A DNA stretch of 64,000 nt from Gorsachius magnificus (Eukaryota > Chordata > Aves > Pelecaniformes > Ardeidae). Positions 21,126-58,900 of the stretch are shown here, piece by piece. The DNA is taken from NCBI GenBank assembly GCA_034008185.1, contig CM067084.1, forward strand, positions 13,411,385-13,475,384. Direction: 5' to 3'. Every line of letters begins with the position of its first letter. Within the stretch, counting starts at the first letter, position 1. Position numbers and translations under genes: made by a program. The notes under the pieces are model-generated. The model did not search any database. It had not been told where the DNA came from and saw only the letters and a program-made list of their open reading frames with translations.

Positions 21126-24100
21126 TCCTAAGAAATACTTCTCCCCATAGCTAGTGGTCTTAGTCTCTAGTTGAATACGGTTTGAGCAGGGAGAAAAAAG
21201 TCCGAAGTATTTAAGTGAAACATTTCTGTATTTCATGATGCAAACAAACAATTCAGGTGAGGAACTAAGTGTGTTCAGGTCGTCTTTAAATAGTTTTACT
21301 CATTTGTAACTCTGGTATGTACTGTAGAAGTAGCATACTGAAAAAGCAAGATGCCGTGCTGGTCTCAGCCTGTGTACATGACATTGTAGGCAGATCAGAG
21401 TTTCTCAGTTTGTTCAGGACCAGTGATTATCTGTGGTCCTCATGATGTCTGGAGAGCCACGCAGCTTTTGTCTCTCTCTCAGTTACCTTATATGCTAGGC
21501 ATGGCCAGAGTCTGTGTCCTCCAGTGGGGAATTACAAGAACTAAGGTGTCTGCTGCAAGAGGGAGGGGTTTGACGTTCACCTTCAGTTGGTCATTTCTAC
21601 GGTAACATTGCTGTGCTCGAGGGTATTTATCTTTGAGCTGGTCGTCTTCCTTTCCATGCTGGTTTTGACAAGTGTTCTACTAAAAGATACAGGGAACTTC
21701 CTAATGATAAAAAAAGCCTGTTGAACAGCGTCTCTTCAATGGCTCTGCTGTAAATATGCCAAGTCCTTCCTGTTGGGCCATCTTCCTGTTTCTTCATTCC
21801 AGAATCTGCTCCCTGTCCCTCCACTCTGAAACTAGACAGACCTGCGCTTCTCCTCCACTAATACTTGCACCAGCACCATTCCTTTAAAAATAATGTTCTG
21901 TCTCGGAGAAGTTCAGGTGCTGACTTTAACATTGCTGAGGTGGCAGCCTTGGAAAATCTCTTACATGATCTTGATTCAAGATCGAAGAGTGGATTGAGAT
22001 GGATTGATTTCCAGAATTTCACTTTATCAGTAACCAAATAAATTAGCACTTTTTGTATGCAGTAATTGTTGCATTTGCATGACTGTACAGTAATCAGGTG
22101 TGCTCACCACTGGAGTTTCACCACATACTATCTCATCTGAAACATGGGATTGCTAACAAGGCTTTTCCAATATCTTGGCTGTTGAGATGTCAATCACTTG
22201 TTTTTCCTTTGCCAAAAGGAATACCCTGCTTGGCTTTGCCAGAAGTAGAAGGGAAAATTATGTCTTGGTTGGAACATTGGAATGGAAGTAAAGAACAGAC
22301 CGTCTGCTTTAAACAGAGTCACTGTTCTTGTTTTTCAGAAATATTTGTCAAATTTGCTAAAGAAATCAATTACTGTTTGAGACTCTAGGATACCATTAAG
22401 AAATCACTTGGGTAATAGTGCTGTTACTAAAGCCTGTTCACCAAATGAAGCCACTTGTTGTCATTGCGGCTGTCAGAAATTGCAGAAACAGGATTCCCTG
22501 CTGTAAATTTCTGAGGAGCAGCATGGTTTTGTTCCTTACCTGTTTCAGTTATGAAAGTAAAAGACTTTATTAGTAGAAATGTATCCTAATTTCTTCCCAG
22601 TTTTGAGATCATAGCCAGTTTTATGTTATTGTGGCTATAGATACTCTTAGCTGAAGCCAAAGCAGTTTTTGTCATGATCTGAAACTGAACTTATATGGAG
22701 CAATGGACTTGATCCAGCTTATATGGTACTGCCTTTTATTTTGGTTAGAATTTGATCAAGTTGTGTTTGTTACTGTTTTTCAAAGGTTTTCTTGATTCAT
22801 TTCTGCTGGTTGTACTTTCTGGGTATCTAAAGTTCAGATGTCTTGTCCACAGTGGCACTGTATCAATGCAACAAGAGTGATGATAGAGAGTTATGTCTTT
22901 TCTTATTTCACTGATAGGGGATTTAGAGAAAATGAACAATTATTCATTGCCACCCTTAAAACTGAGGTCCGTGAGATTTGTTACAAGGATTTCTGTTCGC
23001 TTCTGTGGTACCACACAATCGAGTTAAGAAACCTCGTAAAGCTGAAGAACAACCTTTCTTATCTTATTAACCACGTTTAACTATTTTGCAATGGCTGAAT
23101 GCTACAAGACAACATCTCGCATACGTCGGAGCTAAGGGTGAAGAGTACTCTGGATGTGGGTAGAAAATGTCAGTAGCCTCATCAATGTGTCTTGGGCTAT
23201 GCCGTGAGATACAGCTGAGTTGAAATGTCCATTTAAGTCTAGAACAACCTTTTGTTGAGGCTCCTTTAGCCCTTTTCATGCCATATCTTGGAATTTTAAT
23301 TGATTTACTTAGCTGTTTCAGATGATCATTACAAAACAAATACACCTTATCCATACTGGATCTTTTGGGAAGTGCAGTCAGTTTCATGCTAAATTCAGAG
23401 GTGAAGCCTCAACATAGGGGTTCCAGGGTAATGGACAGCAGTCAGCTGATCTTAGTTGACCTGGCCAAATTCATGGTAATTCTCCCATTTAGATTAAAGT
23501 AAGCAAGTAGTGGCCAACAGAACTGGTGTTGAGTAATGGATTTTCTTCAGTGAATGAGGATTTCTAGTTTTACTTCTAGAAGAGCTTAACTATTTGTCAG
23601 CAGCTGTTTCCAGCTGAATTTTGTAAAATGCAGGAATGGGGACAATTCAAAAGCATAGACATAGCATAGATTTTTTTCCCTGCCTCAGTATTAAATGAAA
23701 AGGTACACGTATTTCTTACCTTCTTCCTAACTAATTTCAGTTTGAACTTGTTCTGTTCCTGCGGTTGTATTCTACCAAGCAACGCTAGTTATGAAGGTAT
23801 AGTTCACTTCCAAAAAGTATGGCAGGCTGTGCAGGAGGAGCATTTCTTAGTCCCTTAAATTAGGCAATTGCTGAAGCTGTTTCTTATGCAGAACAGTTCC
23901 GTTCATTAACACCGCAGAGCAATAGAAGAGGATGATTGGTTTCAACTTGGCGGCAAAAAATTATGCAAGTTTACCCCAGAGTTTTTCAGCATTAACGTAT
24001 CTGTAAGGTTTGTGTGGGTTGTTTTTCAGTCCTTGGGTTTATACATCTTTTATTTGTCATGAAACTGAGTTCATGTGTTAGAAGCTTTTGCCTAGAGCTG

Positions 24101-27100
24101 TTGAGCTGTTTGATATGGTTAGTGCTCAAAAGACGCACTAATTCATGGTGAGCAGTTGCTCCTAATGCTTCCAGCTTTCAGAATCTTCTTTACTACATTT
24201 AGCTTGAATTAGTGCACCTTAGTGACTTGACCTGGTCTAGTCTAGCTGTAGAGAGAGTAACTGTGTTGGAAAACAGCCTTGAGCTTTGCAGCGCCTGGAC
24301 TTACTGTCTTTTTAGTTGCTGCATCTGAACTGTGCTGGAAGAAATAGCATCTGAGTGGCAGCCATGCATATCATGCATTGTAAATGCACACCTTAGCTAA
24401 TGCTAAGGCCAAGCATGCCAACACTTTCTGCTACCAAAGGTCTTGCGGCATTCTAGCTGCCAGCAGTGCTATGTGATGCTGCAAGTGTATGCGTTCATGG
24501 CTGCTGCCGGGAAAAGCTGCGAGACCTCTAAGCATGTTTTTGTAGTTGAAAAGAAGTTCCTCAGGGAAGAGGATAGCAGTGTCGAATCCCTGAATTGTTC
24601 TGGCAGAGCAGCCTGTTCTCCATTGTACTTTCTCCTGGGGACTTCCAGACACGAGTAAAAAAATTTACCTGTGCCCATGTGCAGATCAGTTGTCCTATCT
24701 GGTAACTCTTGTGTGTGATGGGGACTAGTCTGCAACATATTGCTGCTTATGATGACACAGGCTGTGTCACCTGCCGAGGAAGAGAGGCTGAGTACAGTGG
24801 ACTAGTGATGAGAAGTTAAGCTTGCATCTCCGTTGTCTTGGGGGGCTGAATCCAATTTTGATACTCATTTGGTGATGAAAATGATGTTTTTTGGCTAGTC
24901 CATCATAGCATCGACTAAATTAGGATGCTTGCTTTAACAGAGTTACCATCAGGGAGAAGTGATTTCCTATGGGGTTTTTGGTGGTGGTTTTGGTTTTTAT
25001 TTGTCTCTTTTAAAGTACTCGAGTTTGCATTTGGTGTAACTCAATTAATTTGTAGATATTGGAGTTTACGAAAAATCAGCATTATATTGGAATTAAAATT
25101 GTGACCTGGGAAAATATGTAATCTTAGAGGATAAAACAGCTAAAAGTTCTTCATACTGTTTTTTGCAAAAGTCTGTCTTTTTAATAGAAATTGCACGCTA
25201 TTGTTTTATTACCATTCCAGTTCAAAGGGCATAACGATTGGGAATGTGATCCCATCCCACACACTTGGATCTGCTATATCCTTTTTACTCTCACCCTACT
25301 CTTTCTTATAACCAGCTGTGCTGGTCCAAGTAAAAATAAAAAGAAAGCAGTCTGTAACACCCCAGTGCTCCCCTTTGTGTGGTTGGGGAGCAAATGGTAC
25401 CTTTTTTGCTTTGGTACTTATTCTTGAGGAAAAACCTCTTAATTTTTTTACTCTTCCAGGTAAGATGACAAAAGGCAACTTCTCCTTTATGTTGTTCTCT
25501 TATGGCTATCTTCAGCTTGCTCTTGAGACACTTTGGGGTCTGCTTCTCACCTGTTTAATCAGCTGGGATGGACTCTCATGAGACCTTTTTTTTTTTACTA
25601 CTGCAAAGTGGTTTTAAAACACTCTTGAATCAGCTAGATTGGACATACGTATCCTCCCAACCGCCCCTGCTAGAAAGGCGGTTTTCTGCCTTCTGTGTTT
25701 TGGTCTAGGTGATTCTTTGCTTAGGTTGAGTCCTACCTGGTGGCAGGGTAGATTCACTGTGCTATGAAGCTTCTAGCAAGACCCATGGTAACTCCTGGCA
25801 TTATACCAAGTTAGAGCTGTTGTTCACTGTTGATGTTACTGAACATGTAGGACACTTTAATCTGGGGTGTAGTGATTACAAAATGTATTACAAATAGCAA
25901 ATTTAAGGTGGGATGGCTCTTACATTATTTACTTTAGTTATTAAATGCTTGCAGGACATGAAGACTGCTTTGTGATAGAGAAGATTTGCTCTTCTGGAAG
26001 TGATTATGTGCAAAGTATTTCATGCATAATGGCAGAATCTGGTCTGCCATGTGCTGTGCATCTGATGCTGAGCTACATACCTGCATGTCAATATGCTGCA
26101 CTTGACTGTTATCCTTGCTTTTTAGTTGGAAACATATGTGCTTGACCATTAAAATGTCTATTTTGAGAGGGAAGGAATATGTCAGAGGTAAAAATGTGCT
26201 GCCTGTTTACAGGTAGCAAGCAATTGGCCTACTTCTATACATTTCAAGCTCACAGCTGTAAAATTTCTAAAACACACTTGTGAAAATGTATTTGTTTATA
26301 CAATACATAAAGAAAACAATGCTGAATGAAGTTTGGATGAAAGCCATCTCTGTGCTGTTGTCAGCAGGCCTTAGGAGTGCAACTGTAATCAGTAGGGTGG
26401 CCCTTGTGTATAGCCTTGTGGGTGACCGGAGTAGTTACTTAAGATTCCAAGTCAGTCTGACTCGCTAGCTGTAGGTTTGATAACGAGGTTTAGAAAGTAG
26501 GTTCACTAGAGAGGGAAGATTCAAAACTGGAAAACTGGGTCGAGGTAGAAGCAAACTCCATCTGGCAGTTAGCTGTCTAGATGTAGGTAAGCTGGAAATG
26601 GTGAAATCTTTCCACCTTTCTGTATGGCAGCCATCAAGGAAGAAGTGCAGAGGAATTCATTCACGCTCGGCATGCTGAGTGTGTGCATGTATAAGATGCC
26701 TGCTGGCCAAAGACTGATGCTGCACAGGTGCCCTGATATGTTTAGGGATCTGAACACCAGAAGATGAGCCCTCCTTCCACCTCAGACTTGGGATTCTAGA
26801 GAATATGGGTTAGCTCTGTTCGTTATAATTTCACTGTTGGTCTCTGTCTAGTAATAGCCATGCTTTTCATCCACTGAATAAATACTTGGTGGTGGGGGAG
26901 CGGAGCAAGTGCAAATTCTCTCTTGCCTTCTATGGTCTTGCATGATTTTGAAGGAGCCATACTCTGTCTGCCTCATCTTACTAATTCTTTGTAGAATTGT
27001 ATTAAAGCAGGTGCTATTTCCTTGCTATAAATATAGAAAATGAGTTAAAGGGTATAAAAAGAATCTTGGTGTGTTTGGAGGAGGCTGTAATTCTGGCCAC

Positions 27101-28784
27101 AGCATGTATAGAAAAGCTTGTTAGATACTTAAAACATCTGGTAACTTATTAAAGGAAAAGCCTTGAAGGGCAGCAAATGTGTAGTAGAGATTCAGTGCTG
27201 ATGGAGAGTCGTGTTCTTCTCTTTTAAAGCATTAGCCTTAACCTTACTCTTTAGAAGTTCAGCTTTTATGTTTCCTCATTGCATGATGTCACAAGCCATG
27301 GCTGGAGCGTTCCGCTGGCGAGCGGCACAGGCAGGCTCTGACCGCTGGCTTTGGACGTGTGTGTGTGCAGGGGTTTAACTTAAGAGGAGGCAACTGTGCT
27401 CTTTTAGTGGTCTTTGGAACAGAGAAGTGTGTTACTTCTGTGGAACAGCTGTCCCAAAGTAAGGGTTGGAGGCCTGGGAATGACTGCTACAAGCTGTTCA
27501 TCTGGGAGGAAACAAACTACCCAGATGAAGACCTTTTAATTATCCTTTTTTTTTATTACTGGTTCTTTTTTCTCCTCTTACCGATTCCCTTAAGGATTTT
27601 CTCTCCCAGGCTGTGTATTACTCACGCTCATCTTTCCTTGTGTTATTCTTTTTGTTCTTCCTTTCCCCTTTTCAATATTTACTGTCTCCTTTTTCTTAAA
27701 AGATTTTTCTTTCATGCTCCTCGAAGCCACAGATTCACCAAGGTTTGTACAAGCCATGGTGGCATATGCTGCATTCCTGACTGACTTCTCTTTTATTCAC
27801 AATTTTATTTAAGCTTGTTAGTCCATAACCTCTTCAGAGAAGGAGGTAAGTATATGTATGGCTTCAAGTAATGGAATCTTAGTGATGCTTTTGGACCCAC
27901 TTTGAAGCAATCTTCTTTCCTGAAGGATGAAACATGACCTTGATTTAATTTGTTCCCTTCCTTCCCACTGTTGAAAACATAGAATGTGTACGGAGAATAC
28001 ATACATAGAATAAGGAAATTCATAAAATGACACAATTTGAAATGTTTGTTAACAGAATAAAAGCTCAAAGTATTAACCTAAAAGGTAGGCAAAATTGTAT
28101 GCAGTAAATCACTCAAACTTGTCTTGACCTAGAAACACCCGAAAATGGAGACCTATGATACTTTACTGGGGAATATACTCAGCTATGGCTAGTTCTTCAT
28201 TTGGTACTTCAGGTGATACAAGTATGTGATCAGTTCCCGATAATTTATTGGTCCTACCCAGTGTTCTCTGGGTTGATGGGAAACTTTCAGTAGGCATAAG
28301 TGGATATAAACTTGTAAATTTTTCCTCCCTGCAAGCCTAAAGGGAGAACTTGTTACAATTCTCAGTGAGTTTACTCTGTTATGAAGTACCTTGCATCGTA
28401 AGTTCTGTATTACTCTGAGAAAAATCTACGTGCAAATATTTCGTGTCTCTAGCATATGTACCATCTTGGCTGACTCTCCTTAAACTTCAAGGTGAAAGAC
28501 TGGTTGTTAGAGTATGTAAAATGGAACTGTTTAGAGATAAGATTTCATGTTCATAGCCAGCATTTGAGCAGCTGTACTTAAAGGCAAATTGTGAAACCCC
28601 AAAGTACCCCCTCTGCTTGTGACAGTGCCTCAGTTGCACTGGAGACACATTCTTAAGTTCCTGTGGCTGCAGCACTTTTGCGACAGGTTTTGCTGCTTTC
28701 ACACCTACCTAGGTGGGAGCAAGTGGCAGTTCTGCTTTCAGGGAGGAGGCCTGGGCGGTAACTTTTATGACTGATGATTTCAAT

Positions 28785-28808
28785 TTAAAAAAAAAAAAAA
28801 AAAAAAAC
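28785..28808. repeat. Poly-A tract
   Basis: About 22 A in a row in NAA15 intron 1, followed by CCAAAC. A second A tract with A/C-rich units follows at 28936-28995. Either could be an old retrotransposition tail. Confidence 0.8.
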
Positions 28809-28935
28809 CAAACTTGATCCTGTTGTGTTGTCACCTGTAAGCTCTCTGTCAGCTCTGACCAGTGATTAAAGTGACTCAGCCAGCTACTTGAAAGCAGGTA
28901 ATGACTAAAAAGTGTAAACAGTAACCAGTCAAGTT

Positions 28936-28995
28936 TAAAAAAAAAAAAACAAACAACCACCGACAACCAAAAAAAAACCCAAACAAACCCCCCAA
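28936..28995. repeat. A/C-rich low-complexity tract
   Basis: Runs of A alternate with CAAAC, CCAAA and CCC units, like the tract at 9.4 kb. Confidence 0.75.
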
Positions 28996-29089
28996 ACTCC
29001 TATACAGATTTCCTCTCGCCTAAGCCTTAATCTTCCTTTGCTAGGTGGTTGCCCTGCTAACTTTTCCTGTCCTTGGTGATTGAGGGAGT

Positions 29090-29232
29090 TGTCTGTTGGA
29101 AGTGTTGAAAGTCAAGGTTGACAAGGCTTTGAGCAACCTGATGTAGTAAAAGATGTCGCAGCCTGTGGCAGGGGCGTTGTACTAGATGATCTTTGAAGGT
29201 GCCTTCCAATCCAAACCATTCTAGTATTCTTT
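29090..29232 (+). mobile_element. CR1 LINE 3' terminal fragment
   Basis: It includes AAGGTTGACAAGGCTTTGAG, GAGCAACCTGATGTAGT, CTAGATGATCTTTGAAGG and TTCCAATCCAAACCATTCTA, the characteristic last 140 bases of CR1, in plus orientation. Confidence 0.9.
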
Positions 29233-30775
29233 TGTTGATATATTCCTCTTTGAGTCCATCTTGCTTTGGATGCTCTCTCTGAGCATCTTCTCCTCCTCCT
29301 CCTCTTTCCTTTCCCATGATTCCCTTTCTCCAGAGGGTAGCGACAGGATATGGGGAGCAAGATCCTTGGTTGGTGATGCCCCTTGGTCTTCAGCCTTAGT
29401 ATTTCAGATTTCAGTACCTAGAAGATAATACATCCATTTAGTGGTATACCAGGTTTTTTACACCTTTGAAGTTTGTTGTTGGTGTTTCCATCTGTGCTTT
29501 GGAAGAGAAAACTGGAAAAAACACCTTTTGTGATGTAAAAGCAACGTAAAGCAGAGATGCCATTTTCTTTTTTAAGCATTTCCATAACATCATGTAACTT
29601 TTTAAGGTTTTTTTATTTTTAGAACTTTCTGCTTCATGGGAAGACCGGTTAGGTCTGCCTCTCAACTTTTTTTGATAAGAGTGCTTAGAGGACAAATGGT
29701 GTCCATACATGCTTATGAATGCTCTTGCATGGTTAATTTGGAGCAGATGGAAGAAAGGTGGAATCCTGAACGACCACTTGTTTAGCATGACTTGAAAACT
29801 GTCAGCTGTTACCCAGTTTTACACTCCTGTCAGCCATCCTGCCACCAGAACTGATCAACTAGAGTCAATGAGATCCTGTTATGAATGACTTCCTAGCTGC
29901 CATCAGATTTGGGTCTGTGCTCCAGCAACGTGTGTTTCTTTGCTGTTATACTCAAGTTGGGGCATTGGTATTACAGTAAAATGAAACCTAAGAAATCCTT
30001 AGCATTTGCTTAAGTGACTTAAAGCATATGGATTGGTGTTTACAACATTACTTCTTCTTCCTTTGGCTTCTATTTAAAGATTAGCACAGGGGCTGGATTG
30101 ACAGAAATAAAATACTAAAACTGGTTTTAAAAGTTCATGCCATGTGCCATTTTGCATAGCAGTCGCCTTGCATAATGAAATAAAACGCATACACAAGCAA
30201 ATGGTTAGAGTTGGATTTAATAAAACTGCAGAGGAAAGTTTTAATTTGCAGTATGGCAAGATAATGTTAGTGCATACCTATTTTGAAAGTGTGTATGTAA
30301 AAGAGATATATGTGGTATTTAAACTGAACATAAGAGGTTGCTTTCAGAGATAGTTTAACCCAAGTTCCAACAATTTAATTTTCTTTCCTGCCTGTATGGT
30401 TGTTGGAGGTTGTCTCACAGTGTTTCTGTGAAAGATAATTGAGCCAAAGCGAGTTGAATGCTGACCAAGATATGTTATGACACAAGGGTTGCTTTTATGT
30501 TAAAGGAAGGTCGAATCTCTGTAGGCCCTTGCGCTTCCTGTGGTATCTTATCTAAGAAATTGCTGTATGATAATGTATCTTCAGTTATACATTTAAATTT
30601 GTGTTCTTACTAACATATACTATTTTTTTTTCTGGTGATGGAAAGAATTTTTAATCACAGGAAGCTCATTAAACACAGTTCATTAAAATGTTAGTATATT
30701 TTCTAAAAGCCCTAGCTGCACTGATGCTGGATTTTGGGGGTGCAGAAATACTTTCACTCTAAATTTTTTTAATAA

Positions 30776-55937
<25,162 letters not shown>

Positions 55938-58900
55938 ACAACTTTATTGGAAAAAAATGACATTGGACCGTATCTGGTGTATAATATTTTTGTCACGCAC
56001 CTGCTGAATTGTTCTAACTTACACAGAGAACAGAAGGAAAAAAAATTGTTGCCTTCAAATAGTTTTACTTTTTTTTTATCCTGCTGACAAAGTATATATA
56101 TAAAATATCTAACATATTGCTGGATATAGGTTGTTCGGTTTCTTAAAAATTAAAAGCTGCTAAAATTGAAGAAAAAAAAAACCCTTCTCCTTACCTACCT
56201 ACCCATGTTTTTAAACTAATTTATATGAAATCTGGAGGCGTATAGCCCTCAGAGCAGGTGTGTGGCAGAAATATTACTTAAATTTGTCTTGTGAGATTAC
56301 TGTTATCTCAGACAGCAAAAACGCTGTTTTAGCACTGGATTCTTTCACTGAGCACAAAGAGTTGTTGGGGCTTTAGCATCTGACTGATTTTGATACGGGG
56401 ATGATTCTGTCCATAGGAAGTATGCAATGTGAATCAGAATATACAGAGAAACCCGCAGCATACGTGTTATGTTGTGGATGCTGGGACATACGGCTATCAA
56501 GCAGAATTAAGAAACATAGTGTGTTCAATAAGCTTGTTGTGTCTCTGAAATTCACTGTACACGATCAGTTTGGTGTTCTTGCACCACAGTTTTTAACTGA
56601 AGGAACCAGTTAAAACTCTCTCTCTCTTTGAATTAAACTCGGGGGGGGGGGGTGGGGAGGGGGTGGGGTGGGGAGAATCAATGTTGCTGTTCTTGAGATG
56701 AACCTATCAGCATAGGTTGGCCAAACTTTTTAAAACTGTAATGCAAGAACCAAATAAAATTATGCACTGTGATGTGGCACCAACTAATTAGAAAGATAGC
56801 ATGCAGTTTTTCACATAGAGTGAAAACAAAATGAGAACATACTATGGCTTGAAGTTGCAAAGAGATCTCCTGACTACCATTTTGACTGATCAAGAGACTA
56901 ATAGTTTAAAACCTCAGCAGGCCTTGTTCACGTTATGCAGAAAAAAAAAAAAGTGCTGCAGTTTAGATACCTCTGGAACTTTTCCACAGTGTCACAGGTT
57001 TGTAATACTTGAAGCCCTACATTTCTAAGAATATATTTCTTGCTCAGTTGTTTCAGGCAAGCCCAAGACTTTGTAACTTTTAAGGGGCCCAAGATTTTTT
57101 TTCAATAACAGACCAGCTTCTTATTCCTGCAGTTACAGATGTAATTTCCTTTGTCAAACATAAGGTACCAAATATAATGCAATAAAACGTTTTGAAAAAC
57201 AATTGTGTGAATATTTAAACCAATCTCTGTTGTACTTTGAAAATGAATGGGTTCACTAGAGTGCAGCTCAGGGTTGGCTTACTGTGCTGTCCAGTTATGC
57301 TAATAATGTCACTGCTGATGGGTGGTTGTCGAGTATAAAGTGCAAATGCATTATATGTAAATACTGAATGTCTGGGAAGTCCTATAACACAGTATGCTTT
57401 ACTACTTGGCTTTTAGTTCCACCAACGTTACGTTGACTTTTATTTTCCAAGTCAAGCTTCGGTCTACGAGTCTACTGTGTTAATAATATAGATAAGTGCT
57501 CAAATGTTGTTTTTTTTTTTTTAATAGGCTCATCATATAAAACAGAGCAGAAAATAAACTACAGCTTATAAAGTGAGTGCCTTCTTTGCTGCAGGAGTTC
57601 AGTTACAGAGTATCTGTCGTGTGGATACACAGCCTTCCTCTTCCACGTCATGGAGTTCAGTGATTGACACGTACAGTTAAGAAATCCAGGAAGATTTATC
57701 GGGGTTTGTAGTTTTCTAACTGTCAGAAGAACAGGGTTTTTGTTTCTTGTATATTCAGCACCACTTTCTTTTCATGGTTAGACTATTCTTGTGTATGTTT
57801 GCAGTGTAGTTCATGTCAGAAATGTAAGTTGTATTGCTATATTTGTATATTTAATCTGCTGGGCTTTTAGGGACTAGAATACCTATAGAGCGTTTCATTG
57901 ACTCTGGTATTTACGTCTAGATCTCAGTCTTTTCTGCAGCCTGAGATACTTGGACTGCATGTCTTCTGCAACTACTGAAGATGGTTCAATCTTGCCTACA
58001 CAAGCTATGAGCTTTTGGCCTTGCCTCTGAGTATTGCTGCTGTTTTCTTGGCTTCTGATGCTTGGCTGGAGGCAGATGAGTGCTCACTCTTTTTAACAGA
58101 TTGTGAATTGCATTGAGCAACTTTTTTTCCCCCCCCAAATTCTGTTTTTTGGGTGCTGCCTATAAGTGGGATTATTTCCTTTACTTTTTCACTGCCTGTT
58201 TTTGTGTTGAAGTAGATGAACTAAAAGCAAGTTACTTGTTCTCTTTCATTATGCAAGTGGGAAAGGATATTTCTGTGGGCCTTCCAGAAGCCTCCATCTA
58301 CACATCTGTTGCAATTTCCCCAAAGACACTTCTTCATAACCTTGCTGGAGGGCTACCATAGTGCTTCAGAGATGATGCTTTTGGATTAAAGAGGTTCCTC
58401 ATCCCCTTCCAGAAGACTGCAGTCCCAGGAAATGAAACTAAGTCAAGAGTTTACCTGAAGAAGGTTCTTTAATTGGCAAAGGAGTTGCTATTCCTTCATC
58501 TTCGCATCTCTCCTCTTAGATGCAATGCTAACTTCTGAGGAAGGGTTTTTAAGAGCTGGAAATGGAAGTTGCAATCCAATGCAATGGGTCTTGCGAAGTA
58601 GTAGCACAGAGTGCCATGCCGCAGTAAAAACTTTCCTTTACATGCCGAGATCCAAAATTGTAATCTTTGGTGCTTGGCTGCCAAAGCAGGTGAACAGGGA
58701 TTGCAGTCGTGGTCAGGGTGACCTAGAACGTTGGCTTACTAATGACATGATGTGGAGAAAGCTATTTTCACCATCAGTGGAGCCAGTGGTGGTGACATAG
58801 GCCATGGATATCTTTCTGGGGGAGGGGGGGGGAAACTTCAAAAGATAAATTTTCCCTAGATGGAGACTGTAGAAGGTGCAAATGCACTTGCATGAAGCAA

